Origin: Odiellus spinosus
Lineage: Eukaryota > Arthropoda > Arachnida > Opiliones > Phalangiidae
Assembly (NCBI GenBank): GCA_963920705.1
Contig: OY987230.1
Coordinates: forward strand, 9,309,185 to 9,373,184
Reading direction: 5' to 3'
Length of the DNA: 64,000 nt
Shown here one piece after another: positions 1 through 11,070 of this stretch. Each line of letters begins with the position of its first letter. Positions within the stretch are counted from its first letter, which is position 1. Position numbers and translations under genes: made by a program. The notes below the pieces were generated by a model. It saw only the letters and a program-made list of their open reading frames with translations, was not told the origin of the DNA and searched no databases.

Positions 1-8
1 ACTCAAAT

Positions 9-280
9 TAAAGGGATAATGCAACCTAACAATAAGTGATTCGTTATCGATTCCTTATCATTTATATAGTCCTATTCCAACAGTAAAAAATTTACAAACA
101 AATATTAAACTATAAATAAATTTAAAACTTAACCATCAAAATAGGCTTAGCTGGATTCATGGAGATATCCTGTACTCCCCTTATAAATAATAGCGACCAA
201 TGACATTGATTACGGAGATCCTGCATTCCCCATATAAGAGCCATCGATCAAAGTCATTGGTCGCGCAATTTATAGTTCCA
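9..280 (+). mobile_element. Family A foldback MITE, left part (copy A1)
   Basis: Starts TTAAAGGGATAATGCAACC and shares the family arm (ATCGATTCCTTATC, AAATATTAAACTA, AAAATAGGCTTAGCTGG). It carries the core variant with CGACCAATGACATTGAT and CATTGGTCGCG. The right arm is missing. Confidence 0.8.
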
Positions 281-2117
281 GCCCGAGCAGACATAGGCCT
301 ATTACGCGTTAGAAACGTGGGTAAGCAACCCACTGAATCACACATGCAAAGGGCGATGATACGTCGCAGTGACAGTTTCCCCATTTGAAATGATTCAGGG
401 GGTTGTCTACCACCACGCGAAAGAGGTCTATAATAGTTCTATTTTACAAGAAAAGCGCGCGAATTTATGTGATTACATTCAATTTTACAAAAGCGCGCGA
501 AAAAACATTTTTGTTTTTCCCCACACCGAAATATGAAAAAAGACCCCCTTAGAATTTGCAATATTTTTGTTTTGCCATTTTTAAGGATAGAAAACGTGTT
601 TTAAATGTTCTAAAACAACTGATTTTGTTTCTGCTAAATCTTTTGAACAGAAAATTTGGGGTTTTATTTTGTATTTGGTTATATGTCATCCTTTAAAGAA
701 GAAAAATATCTTGTTTAATATCTTATCACACATATCTTATTTTTTTTCTATTGATAAACAAGATTTACGTAATTAAAATTTTAAACCTGCCTCTGAAGCT
801 TCTTGTTTTAAACTAGTTAAACAAATTACAAATAAAAAAAAGTCCAAAAAAAGAATCGAAAGCGAAAAAAATAAAAAAATATTTGGAAAGCACATTAAAG
901 ACACCGTCTTACCCAACCATGCGTCTTATCCTTTAGGGAATCCTTTGGACTAATTTAAGAATATTTTTAATGAAAAGAAGCGAGATTGAGTTTATCTAGA
1001 CGACAGAACAAAAAAAAAGTTGTATGGTTGCAAATAGAACTATATTGTAAATATAATTTTGAGAGAAAGTTTGCTAAAGCCCAAAAACTAAGGTAAACTC
1101 GAGCCATATAGGAACCTAGTCAAGTTATTAATTACGTTGAGAGCTACTATAACCTCCCCCCCCCCATCCTCCATTTCATTTTATTCATTTTTTTGCAAAT
1201 AGAGTGACGACAATTGAGTCTTTGAAACGTCAGAGTTTTCAATATCTCACCACAGTGTCATCCCCCTTATTGAGGGAGTTACTGTATCCGCCTTTATAAA
1301 TGCTCCTCCACTATGGGGGTTACGTGACGTGTATTTTTCTTCCCCCTTGGCCGTTAGCTATCTCCCTAAAGGATTATGTAAGGCAGAAAATAGGTCGAAA
1401 ATCAGAATTAGTTTTGGAAACCAGACAACGCTAAGATACATTAATACACAATATTAATTCGCATAGGATTTAAAGCAGTGCTACTGCAGGTTCTACCAAC
1501 TGATTTTGGAAAGTTGGGAACAAGATTTAGCGTATCGCGATCCATGGAAAAAAGTGCGTTCAGAAAACCCTACGGGGTATCGCGATTTGTTCGAGGAAAT
1601 AGAATTAACGTTAGTAAAAGCCGGGAAAGGAGTTTGAGGGTAATAAAGATACTACGGTTGCCCCGCAGTTATAACCTTTAGTTATTTTAACTGTTCTATC
1701 TCAAACGATGTTCTAAGAAAAGACTGAGTATAGATCTAGGAGAATCCTCATGAGACTAAGATCTTTTACTTGTCTTTCGAAATGGAAGTAATAGAATAAA
1801 TGGGTCGGTTAAGGGATATTTAATCTTAGATACGACCTTTATACTACATTGTTTCTATTGGGTCTATAACGTAAGACCAAAAAGATATTCAGTAATAAAG
1901 GGTTAGAAACGGAAAAGCCGACTCAAGGTTGTTTTGGTATTTATCTTGGCGATTCAGATACACATACAGTGTATGCTCTGGTTCAAGATAATTTCGCGCA
2001 ATATCGAAAGCTTTGAAGGTTTTATACAAACAAAAGGTTTACAGTGATGCTGTATGGTCACCATGCTATGGTCGCGTGGTTATTGTAAAGCCTACCTTTG
2101 ATTATCGCGCGTTCTGG

Positions 2118-2345
2118 CACATGATAAGGTCGCTCTCGCGCGGTCTTTTTTGTAAAAGTACTTAAATCTTGAAAGTTCAACCTTTCACACCAAAATTATC
2201 GGTAATTACGTTCCAGAAATAAACGAAGTTATATATCGGAAAACGAATCACAAGTTTCTTTCGAACTTGTCAACCCAGAGGTATAAAATTTTGAATATGG
2301 CGTTTTACTAGTATGATAAAACTAAAATATAATCTATAGAAAATT
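2118..2345 (+). repeat. Diverged repeat, partner at 5133-5345
   Basis: The stretch shares GAAAGTT.(A)ACCTTTCA, ATCG.TAAT..CGT/AGT.CCAGAAA and CC(C)AGA.G..TAAAATTTTGAAT with 5133-5345 in the same orientation. The two copies flank the chordin 3' end. No coding or terminal structure was seen. Confidence 0.6.
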
Positions 2346-2404
2346 AGGCATTATAGAACATAGTGTCAGCTTCACTTTAAGAGCATCGAGGTACTAGAGT
2401 TTAC

Positions 2405-2691
2405 CAAGAAGGATCAGACAAGGAGAGGAAAAGTGGGGCTGCGTTGAGTTAGAGAGAGAAGAGCCAACCTCCCACTCGGGTGGAAAGGGGGGATAGGAAA
2501 TTCTCGAGGTAAACTGTTGTCACGTGGTCGCTACGCGTCTCTTATATGATCCGTTTTACCCACGTGACAACAATTTACCACGAAGCATCTCTACCCCCGT
2601 CTGTCCCCCGTTCTCCCAGAGTGGGAGTTTAGGCCGACGCAGAAGGAACCGCGCCTTTCTCACTTTTCCTCTCCTTGTCTGATCCTTCTTG
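2405..2691 (+). mobile_element. Family C foldback MITE (copy C1)
   Basis: A 287-bp element that starts CAAGAAGGATCAGACAAGG and ends CTTGTCTGATCCTTCTTG. It is flanked by AGTTTAC (2398-2404) and ATTTTAC (2692-2698), a 7-bp target duplication with one change. The centre has a second inverted pair, TTGTCACGTGG and CCACGTGACAA. The same element lies inverted at 28882-29173. Confidence 0.9.
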
Positions 2692-3716
2692 ATTTTACCA
2701 GCTACTATCGAACTTGAGTGTATGTGTAGTCACAAAATAAAGAGGAAAATCAAGGGATTTTCGGGGTGCAATCTTTTACCTTACGTCGAACAAAGGAAGT
2801 TTTAAAACCTGAGAAGCCCGAGTCGGATCAATATCCACGTTATAAACATCAGTGACTTACAGGAGATGAAATGTTTATGGCTAATAAATAACTTCGGATG
2901 GGTCGACAAGCAAGAAACATTGTTACAATGGAGAGAGTAAACTGGTGCTGCGCGGATCCGATTACATAGTAAATTGAGTAACCTATTACTTTCAAAGTAA
3001 TCCCCAAGAACCGGTAATTGGTCTACAAAGTTCACTGACGATTCCTATCATTGTTTTCAACGATTATTCGCGCACGAATACTTGTCGCGTAACTTTTCTC
3101 TGTCTTTACCTTCCACATTAAACTTGAAAGTAATCGTGAAAAGTAATCTTTGAAAGTAATCGATTTTTTATCCTGTAATTGTAATCGGTAATCAAACCTT
3201 TCCAAGTAATCAGAGTTTTAAAATTCCTAAAAATGTTATTTTAACTCAAAGAGATCTGGCTAAATTATTAACAAAGTCGCCACATGCGCAACGTATACTC
3301 AATGATAAAATACATTTAATTATTTAGCTGGTTCTTTTAAAAGCACGAGCTTGGTAAAAAAAATATTTTTATCATTGAGTATACGTTTATTAATGCACGT
3401 TAAGGGGTCATACGCGCATGATTCGTTTCGTAACTCTTACAACGTCATAAAATGACCCATAGAACCGCATAGAGCCCACTGTAGCTCGGTCCTACCACCA
3501 TTTTCGAATCACTTTGTGCAGTGAATAATTAAAAGAAAATCAGGTAAAAAATTAAAATTGGTATGATATTTTCACATAATAATCTCCCTTTAAACCTCAT
3601 TTTTTTCTTTTCATTCAATTAAAAGGATAAACTACGTCATAGAATAACCATTCTTTTCATCAAACTATTAAACGAATGAAAAAAAACCAAATAAATTCAA
3701 GATTAGTGAAGTAAGG

Positions 3717-3720
<4 letters not shown>

Positions 3721-3756
<36 letters not shown>
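3721..3756 (+). repeat. Poly(A) run, 36 bases
   Basis: Uninterrupted A homopolymer following AAGGTATA. No retrogene or SINE body was recognised next to it. Confidence 0.95.
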
Positions 3757-3758
<2 letters not shown>

Positions 3759-4444
3759 AAGAAAAATTCGGATAAAATTACAAGGTGGGTACCCCAAGTA
3801 ACTTAACTCTTATTATATGGCGCGTTGTAAGAATACTAAACGAATAAAGATAGAAAAAAAAACAAAAAAACTCAAGAGTTAATATAGGATAAGCTGCCCA
3901 TCTTAAAACCATTACGAACCTACGCATTTACTCAAATGAGAGACTAATATACTCGCCTCCAACATCAGTAGAGTAAAAAAAAAAATATATTAAAAAAATC
4001 TGGGTCCAGCCCATGAAATTTAGATTCGCATCCATCAAGGTGAAATTCATTACACACGGTAGCCACACACTAAATACCGTCATTAACTTCCAGACAAGAT
4101 GGTTTGGAAATTTTGCCTTCTTTCATTTCAAAAGGGATTGGTTGAAGGATAAAGCTTACTTCGATACTTAAAGAGGTAGTATCGCTCAAATAAATAAACT
4201 CTTATTATGTCGTTGAAAACTCGGGTTGAAGACTAATATAACACTCTTCTTGTGAAAAGTGTGCAATGTCACTAATTTAGGACGGGGCTCGTTCTTAAAA
4301 GAATCAAAACCAGAGTTACGTTGGCAATAGACCCCAAAATTTTCTATTTTGACCTTTTCAAAATTTGGAGCCATTATTAAATTCTCAGGTGGACTACTTG
4401 CCCAACCCCTGGTGGTGCCACCGGTTGATCTGAGAAGGGTGCTA

Positions 4445-4450
4445 TTTATT
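4445..4450 (-). promoter_or_regulatory. Candidate polyadenylation signal AATAAA, distal
   Basis: The same hexamer in the first 201-bp unit, 201 bases further downstream in the transcript. If both are used, the gene would have two 3' UTR lengths. Confidence 0.4.
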
Positions 4451-4645
4451 ACAATACTCCTAGATATTATTACGAATGTTATCGTAAATAAACAAATAAT
4501 ATCGTGGCTTTTCCTTTCAATACCAACACCAAGAAAACAAAATTACATTTTGACCTTTTCAAAATTTGGAGCCATTATTAAATTCTCAGGTGGACTACTT
4601 GCCCAACCCCTGGTGGCGCCACCGGTTGATCTGAGAAGGGTGCTA

Positions 4646-4651
4646 TTTATT
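4646..4651 (-). promoter_or_regulatory. Candidate polyadenylation signal AATAAA, proximal
   Basis: AATAAA on the transcript strand, about 105 bases after the chordin stop, inside the second 201-bp unit. Use as a real signal is inferred from position only. Confidence 0.4.
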
Positions 4652-4755
4652 ACAATACTCCTAGATATTATTACGAATGTTATCGTAAATAAACAAATAA
4701 TATCGTGGCTTTTCCTTTCAATACCAACACCAAGAAAACAAAATTACATCGAAAA

Positions 4756-4835
4756 CTAACCTCCAGCTTCTTTGAGTCTCTCAATTCTGAGCGCTTCCTC
4801 CCTTTCTTTGATCTCTTGCAGGTCCTCATCTTTGT
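4756..4835 (-). CDS. chrd: Chordin terminal exon: charged C-terminal tail and stop
   Basis: Two starting bases (AC, giving Asn) are followed by 25 codons and TAG. The tail reads KDEDLQEIKEREEALRIERL and then KEAGG. It is strongly charged and predicted helical. Human chordin also ends in a short acidic tail (ending in Glu-Lys-Glu-Ala-Glu-Gly-Ser) directly after its last VWC, so the reading as a true C-terminus is well supported. The acceptor is TTGTTACAG behind a T-rich tract. The stop overlaps a plausible donor, GAG/GTTAGT at 4755-4760, so an alternative spliced end cannot be excluded. Confidence 0.88.
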
Positions 4836-5132
4836 CTGTAACAACATTTGCGTAAAAAAAGACGAAATTAGCTTAATTAACAGATAAAACCCTACAATGT
4901 ACAGTTATTTTCAATAAATATGCAAAAATGTACTAAAATATATTTTAAAGTGATGCTGTTAAGGATTTCTCATACCATCCAAATTGAATTTTAGTTGATA
5001 GATCGGTAACAATATAATATAAAATTATGCCCTGAAAGATTTATAAAAAAAAAAACACAAAAAAACAACAAAAACTAAAATCTGAAACGATCTACGTCAT
5101 CACTATAAGATCACGTGATACTGTTCCTTTGG

Positions 5133-5345
5133 TGCGGTCTCTTCCGCGATAGTATTAAATGCAGAAAGTTCTACCTTTCATTGGAAACCTATCGTTAATA
5201 AAGTACCAGAAACATTCAAGGATACGAAGCGTAAAAATTTTTATATTTTTGTCATTTTTAATTTTAAGATTCTTTTGAACGTATCAAACCAGAAGGCTCT
5301 AGGTTCAAAATTTTGAATTAAGGTTTTATTACTATGAAAATGTAA
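5133..5345 (+). repeat. Diverged repeat, partner at 2118-2345
   Basis: Located in the last chordin intron. It shares the GAAAGTTCTACCTTTCA...CCAGAAAC...AAAATTTTGAATTA blocks with the copy downstream of the gene. Confidence 0.6.
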
Positions 5346-5394
5346 TCAGAATAATAATAGGGGACAGTAGAGTAAATACGGTGTGAAACAGCGA

Positions 5395-5525
5395 TTAATT
5401 AATTAATTATTAATCCGTGCTTTCCCGCCAAAAGCTAAATTCAAATATTTTTGGTTTTTTAGATGCAAGAATCGTCTCCCACTAGTTAAGGGGGGTTTAT
5501 CAACTTCATCCTATTTACTTTTAAT
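5395..5525 (+). repeat. Diverged repeat, partner at 40625-40755
   Basis: Shared blocks are TTTCCCGCCAAAA.C.AAATTCAAA, TTTTTTAG.TGCAAG, CGTCTCC.ACTAGTTAA and a T-rich end. Same orientation in two chordin introns. Confidence 0.6.
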
Positions 5526-5641
5526 TTGATTCATATGCCTTTAAAAAAACTCAGCAACGGCATCACTTAAAAGGCCCAATAAATAATTAGGCTTAGACAC
5601 AAGAATTTTAAAAATCGAGGCAATGTAAAGACTTCACTTAC

Positions 5642-5750
5642 TCGTACATATCTTGCAACACGCCATCGGATGTTCCCTGATGGCGTCTTTAATGGAACAA
5701 GCAAGCTTTGGACAAGTTATCCTCGTACATTCCACCTTTAACAATACAGC
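5642..5750 (-). CDS. chrd: Chordin exon: second half of VWC3
   Basis: Thirty-six codons plus one base encode AVLLKVECTRITCPKLACSI and EHPMACCKICT. Cysteines 5-10 complete VWC3. The acceptor is ATACTTTCAG and the donor is GTAAGT. A second AG 15 bases inside the exon (TTAAAG) would shorten the CxC-to-C spacing to three residues, so the outer acceptor is preferred. The last base A joins AC of the final exon to give Asn. Confidence 0.96.
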
Positions 5751-6550
5751 CTGAAAGTATATAGTAACAGGAATTCTTCACAAAATTTCCTTCCAGCTAG
5801 GAACCTTTTTAATTAAAAATTCTCTAAAGGGGGGAAGGGGGGTTGTTTATTGACGGAATGTCTATGGAATTTCAGGCTGAGAATACAACGTTTCCAAATA
5901 TCTCCCGCTATCCTTTTTGGTCTACTAACTCTCTACTTTGATAAGATCATGGTCTTTGCAAGCCTTTCAACTTCAAATTGCCTTCTCAGAACGCGGACAT
6001 AGAAAACTATGAGGTATGACATTTCTACCCCTTACATAACTTCGACGGTATTTAGGGTCATTGGTCAATTCGCATTGCAACGCAAAATTACGTCACGTGT
6101 TTGTACAAAACTTTGCAACTACTGATTTCAATAGTTACAAAATCTAAATGTCAAGGAAAAAAGTGATTCTGGGAATCCGAATCAACAATACTTATCACGT
6201 TTAAAGGAACTGTAAATTGGGAAAATACCAATGTCATTGCCATTGACACCGCACTCTGACAATGAGTTTAAAGTTAAACTCGTTAGAGGAGTGACGCCAA
6301 TGAGAATAGCGCGTGATATTTTACCAAAAATGTAGGGGAGTTTCGCGCATCAAATGTTTGTTCATTGCTGTACGTTATAGGGGTCATTTCTAAAATTATG
6401 GGGATCTTCCATCAGTCTTGTAAGTGGTATTCCTTTTAATCGAGAGGGTGTATATGGATTCTTCTAATATAAAAGAAATATAACTATTCCGGATACAGTA
6501 AATACAGAAAATTAATTTCAAGTATTTGCGGAAAATATGAGTTTACTTAC
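5751..6550 (-). other. Chordin intron between VWC3 halves
   Basis: An 800-bp intron. Apart from AT-rich sequence and a G-rich run near 5827-5842 I see no repeat family or gene in it. Confidence 0.7.
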
Positions 6551-6711
6551 GTCGCAAGTACAAATAGCGCAACGACTGAAACCGAAGGGTGGGATATAGG
6601 GATGCCACCTTGATCCGGCCAAGTGAAATTTGTCTCCTTCGAAGTAGCAACCCAAAGACTTGCCGGACAAAGCCGTCGTTGCTGAGTTCGTCCGATTGAT
6701 TGGCGTTTCGC
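6551..6711 (-). CDS. chrd: Chordin exon: linker plus first half of VWC3
   Basis: A two-base start is followed by 53 codons. A short Ser/Thr linker ([18 protein letters not shown], with NRT a glycosylation sequon) leads into [10 protein letters not shown], then [12 protein letters not shown] and CAICTCD. CYFEGD followed by RWHP..PPFG and C..CTC is the hallmark of chordin VWC3 in vertebrates and insects. Cysteines 1-4 of the domain are here. The acceptor is CAATTTTAG and the donor is GTAAGTAAAC. Confidence 0.97.
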
Positions 6712-6861
6712 CTAAAATTGTAATTTTAAGTAAATAGAAAAATATAGTTCTTATACGATAGAACATCACAATGAATCTCCCTCACACGGGTGCATAATTT
6801 GTACATGGGTCTTGGGGAAGGAGTGGGGAAAAAACTACCTTTTTACCTAACCTTATAGAGG

Positions 6862-7120
6862 TTAAAGGGAGAATGCAACCTAATAACAAGGTTTTTTTAA
6901 CGATTCCTTATCGTTTAAAGAGTTCTAATCCACCAATAAAAAGTTTACAAAACAAATATTAAACTAGAAATAGAATTTAAACTTATACCCGGAAAATAGG
7001 CTAAGCGGGATACTTGTTCAATATTTGTTTTGTAAACTTTTTATTCGTGGATTAAGCCTATTTAAACGATAAGGAATCGATAAAAAAATCGCTTGTTATT
7101 AGGTTGCATTCACTCTTTAA
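6862..7120 (+). mobile_element. Family A foldback MITE, core-deleted (copy A2)
   Basis: Runs from TTAAAGGGAGAATGCAACC to GGTTGCATTCACTCTTTAA. Both arms are present but the left arm joins the right arm at about 7013, so the central palindrome is missing and the element is a plain hairpin of about 260 bp. Confidence 0.85.
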
Positions 7121-8246
7121 GGGATGCCTACTGATCTTGTATTTTGATAATTTTTTTATTTTTTTTTTTTTGCCTATTTGATTCAACAATTGGCAAACTT
7201 CAGTAAGGGCGGGGATTATGGCTGTTTTCCGCTTAATTAATCTAGCAACTCTGAAACGTTCTTCGCACCCCAATGTAATGACATCAGAGCAAAAACAAAG
7301 ATATGGGATTTTTTAATTAAACCAAATTGGTTCAAGAGTTGTTAAGCAAAAACATTTTTTTATCCCAAAGATCTTTACCATTGTGTATTAATCCGCTTTC
7401 ATTTCATACTACTCTTGGAGAAGAATATACACCCTAATGGACCCAAATCCATAAATTACCATTACCCTGCTAATTTAGTCCTTTTTAAGGCTGTAAATAA
7501 AATATAGCTTTCATTTGAAATCTGTTTGAAGCTTCATTCGACAAAAAAAATATATATATATATATTAATCCAAGATATTTAGAAAAAAAAAAAAAAAAAT
7601 CTGGGAAAACGTACAAAATCGCGAGATCTTTAATTGCTCTACTTCGAAATTGCCCCTTTTCTTTTACAGATTTTTTTCTATTTCCTAACCCCAATCTCAA
7701 CTTCTAATATCAACTCATGTCCCTGTAGACTTTAATTTTCAAACGTTTGCAAAGTCTAGCAAACTCATTCAAAATAACTCAAAAAGAAGTGGGGAAAAAA
7801 AGGTGAAATTCGAATTCTTTTTTCTTTGTCTTGTCATTTTGTATGAGCAAAGAAAACTAAAATCTTCAGCACCCAATCTTTAGTTTATTCAATCTCAAGT
7901 TGACATCACACGACAAAGCTAGAATCACGCAATCCATTAGTCCCAAAAAAATCATCGAGATAACAGATAGTCTAGATTTGAGCGTACTGCTAACTCAAGG
8001 TGGAATTCACTATAAAAAGGCACTCATTCCCACTATACATTCCCATTTAGACCCCCGAATTGGTTTTCTCACGAATGTAATTTAAAATTATTCAAATTGG
8101 TTTTCGAAAATGATTCTAGGTTTTTCGAATTTTTTTTATATCAAATATTTTTCATTCATTTTGCGACAAGACTTATATTGGGCGATTTGTTCCAAAATGT
8201 ATAAGCTATTTGAAAAGAATCAAAATGATCCTTAGGGCCAAATAAC

Positions 8247-8604
8247 TTAAAGGAATAACGCAGCCTAAAAACCAAGTCATTTTTATCGATTTCTTATCAA
8301 TAGCCTTAATCCAACAGTAAAATAATTTACAAACAAATATTAAACTAGAAATAAATTTTAAGCTTACCATCAAAATAGGCTTAGTTGGATTCACGGAGAT
8401 ATCCTGAGCTCCCCGTATAAGGACATTGATCATGGAGTTCCCGCAATCCACACAGAAGAGCCATCGATCACTGCATTGGTCGATAGTCCTTATACGAGGA
8501 GTTCAGGTGATCACCATTTTCCGAGTAATTTTTAAATTGATTTCTAGCTTAATATTTGTTTGTAAATTGTTTTACTGGTGGCTTAGGTTGCATTCTCCCT
8601 TTAA
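8247..8604 (+). mobile_element. Family A foldback MITE (copy A3)
   Basis: Near full length. The ends are TTAAAGGAATAACGCAGCC and GGTTGCATTCTCCCTTTAA. The core contains ACATTGATCATGGAG, CATTGGTCGATAGTCC and TTATACGAGGAGTTCAGG, the same core type as copies A1 and A11. Confidence 0.88.
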
Positions 8605-9257
8605 AGAAAAACAACGTCTCTATTGAATGGTAACAATTAAAAAAAATTGAAATATGATAGAGGATTTTCATTATTTATAATTCTGTTCTGTCTATAAAAT
8701 GGCTAAAACTGTAATGGATTCGTACTAATCTAGGAAATTGAAACAAAAGAGCTCGCAAAAAAGTCTGACCAACATCAGAAAAATGGGGGGAAAATTAGCG
8801 TCAGGTCTAATACATCTTAATTTGAATCGTTGGGGGCTTTATTATCGTTCGTAACACCTCCAAATTACCACATTTTGGCGCTGATCTTTAAGGTTATCTG
8901 TTATCTGGCAAGCAGACCCGTACAGAAGAAAATGCAAACAACACAGACATTGGTCAGATTCGTTAAGCTATTGAAACATTAGGGGTCTCTCCTCGGCCAC
9001 GATCAAAATTGTCAAAAATGGATAAATTATTTCTCAATTGGACGAAAAGGAATCAAATAATGGAAATAATCAATTGAAAATTCACAATTAATTTTATCAA
9101 TAGGTCCAATTTGTAGCAAATTTGGTGGTTTTTTTCCCATTATAATCTATATGCTTGTTTGTTCTAAGAAGGGATATCCTCCTTGAATTGAAAAAGGGTT
9201 GTTGCTAGTTCTAGTGCAACTATAGCCACTAACGCCTCTACACTCACTATATTATAG

Positions 9258-9415
9258 TTAAAGGCCGTATCTGCTCTGAAATTTACCCCTTGAAAATGTT
9301 CCCTTATGCACACAACCTAACTTGGACTGTACAATTTGCAATGGTCAACGTCGTCTGCTAAGCTAGAAAAAAAGGCGGCTTTAAAGGTGATTTAAAAATG
9401 GAAGAGTCCCTTTAA
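9258..9415 (+). mobile_element. Family E short MITE (copy E1)
   Basis: A 158-bp element running from TTAAAGGCCGTATCTG to AGAGTCCCTTTAA. The middle contains TCCCTTATGCACACA and ATGGTCAACGTCGTCTGC, shared with 31267-31429 in the same orientation. Confidence 0.75.
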
Positions 9416-10384
9416 TCTGAAGAGTTTTTATGGAAAGGAGGAACCTAAGGACTCTTGTAAAAAACTCTTTTGACAGACGAGAAGAGAACCTAACAAACTC
9501 AACGCGGAAGGACTCAAACCCGAATTTCCCAAAAAGCCAAAGAGCTGGGAATGAATTCAATTTAGAAGTAAATTTCCAAATTTTTCAATAATATATTCGC
9601 ACCCCGTGTAAGAAATTTAAATATTTTAGATCCAATTACCGTCATAAATTAATTTCAACTATGAAAAGATTATAAACATTAACAACTTCTATCGAAAAAA
9701 GGTAAGTGCTAGCGCCAAATTGAATTGAGAACAAAATTTGTCACAATTCTTGCTAAATATCCTCCCCGAAAAAGACCCCTAAAAATTAACATAGTCTGAA
9801 CGAGTTTGCCTTGAAATGATACGTTGACAAAGTCAAAAGTATCTTCCCATCAGTAAAGTATTTTGGAGCAAAGCCAGAATAATAATAAAATAAAAAATAT
9901 TTCACTCCCAAGCTCAAGAAAAAAAAAATAACCTTTTTTTGTACTCAATGCATGTAGGGTAAGGTCTGCTTCTTTCAGAAGACAAAGAGGGGGGTTTAAA
10001 ATTCGACGGAAATGAAAATAAAAAAAAAAAAAAAGAACAAAATGTCTGAATACCAGACGGAGGAATCATGGCTTAGGATCAGTGTCTGGGAAATACTATG
10101 TAGCTTCTATCTGGGTTTCGGGTTGACAGAGTACATAAAAGTTTTCTCCAATTCTCTCTCTCGCTCTCTCTCTTTTTGTTAGTCAGATACACTTATACCA
10201 GAAGTATAACAAGAGTCTGCTTAAAGATAATAGGTGAAAACTATTCGTTAGTTCCGAACAGCTGGAACCGTGTATAACTGTGGCCAGATATCTGTTCGGT
10301 TAACAGATATAACCCGATATTTTTTTTTTTTTTTTTTTTTTTTCACTGCTTCTAAACACGATAAGAGGATTTTTGAATCTAACT

Positions 10385-10470
10385 GCAAGAAACAGATACC
10401 CGTTAAGCGCTTATCTGAAGGAATGTTGTTTTTATCTGTCATATAATCGCGTCTTCTATCAGCTGACAGG
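10385..10470 (+). repeat. Short dispersed repeat, partner at 26420-26482
   Basis: AACAGATACCCGTTAAGCGC followed by TTATCTGAAGG.ATGTT and TTTATCTGTC recurs in the 23954-35273 intron, same orientation. Confidence 0.6.
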
Positions 10471-10604
10471 CAATTGTAGAATACTTTTGTAATGAATCAG
10501 TTTGAACAGACATACAATCAGTTAAAAAGAGATTGAACAGACAAATGGTCATGCAATCATGTTTTATCCGCGAACTTATTTGAACAATATCTGATACGCG
10601 AAAC

Positions 10605-10850
10605 CAGGGCCAGATTAAGCGATTTGGTGCCCAGGGGCAAACATTATACGCGCCCCCTAATTTGAAAATTCAACATTCATCACGCCTTCACTCGGGGAAA
10701 AGACTAATTCATCGCGCCCCCTCAATAGCTTCGCGCCCAGAAATCATTTCAAATTCAATAACTAACGTCAACTTTTTCCAAATTTTAGTGAAATAATTGC
10801 TTGGATTTCGGTAACACCAGATTTCTTGTGTGCCCCCTCTGCCCCCCCTT
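10605..10850 (+). mobile_element. hAT-like MITE fragment, related to 55296-55476
   Basis: Begins CAGGGCCAGATTAAGCG and carries GCGCCCCCTAA and ATCGCGCCCCCTCAAT blocks found in inverse order in the intact copy at 55296-55476. The right end is not clear, so the limit is approximate. Confidence 0.6.
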
Positions 10851-11070
10851 AAAATTTAGGAGCACTAGAACCGTGCATCGCATATTTCTCGCCGGAACTA
10901 GTATTGTCAAATCGTTCGGGCGTGGATTATTCGTCGTGCTGTAGTAAAGCCAACAATATAGGGAAGTTGGTCAGACTCGTATACACGCCCAACTTTATCA
11001 GAGCTGTCTAGTTTTCTATCTACTTCTGGTTGTATGTAGTAAATTCGGGAAAATTGGAAATTTAAATTAC

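Larger units (their letters stand above)
1..4345. other. Region downstream of chordin; repeats, no gene recognised
   Basis: This stretch contains a family A part copy (9-280), a family C foldback (2405-2691), a diverged repeat (2118-2345), a 36-base poly(A) run (3721-3756) and other AT-rich sequence. A stretch at about 1490-1655 is open in two + strand frames but gives no recognisable protein. The distal end of the chordin 3' UTR may reach into the upper part of this region. Confidence 0.6.
4346..4749. repeat. 201-bp tandem duplication in chordin 3' UTR
   Basis: Two head-to-tail copies (4346-4546 and 4547-4747) differ by one base by my reading, a T/C in GGTGGTGCCACC versus GGTGGCGCCACC. On the transcript strand they start nine bases after the chordin stop codon. 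Each copy carries an AATAAA hexamer on the minus strand (4445-4450 and 4646-4651), so polyadenylation signals may be duplicated. Because 201 is a multiple of three, one + strand frame stays open through both copies; I read that as a by-product of the duplication, not a gene. Confidence 0.95.
6712..11070 (-). other. Chordin intron between VWC2 and VWC3
   Basis: A 4.4-kb intron. It holds family A copies (6862-7120 and 8247-8604), a family E element (9258-9415), poly(A)/poly(T) tracts (10020-10035, 10320-10343), a hAT-like fragment (10605-10850) and a short dispersed repeat (10385-10470). No coding exon was recognised. Confidence 0.7.

Noticed and set aside
1490..1655. Two overlapping + frames, one reading YQLILESWEQDLAYRDPWKK
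   Set aside because: Looks protein-like, but both frames are open, there are no clear splice sites and I cannot match it to a family.
4349..4759. Plus-strand frame of 136 codons
   Set aside because: Two copies of a 67-codon frame caused by the 201-bp duplication in the chordin 3' UTR, antisense to the gene.
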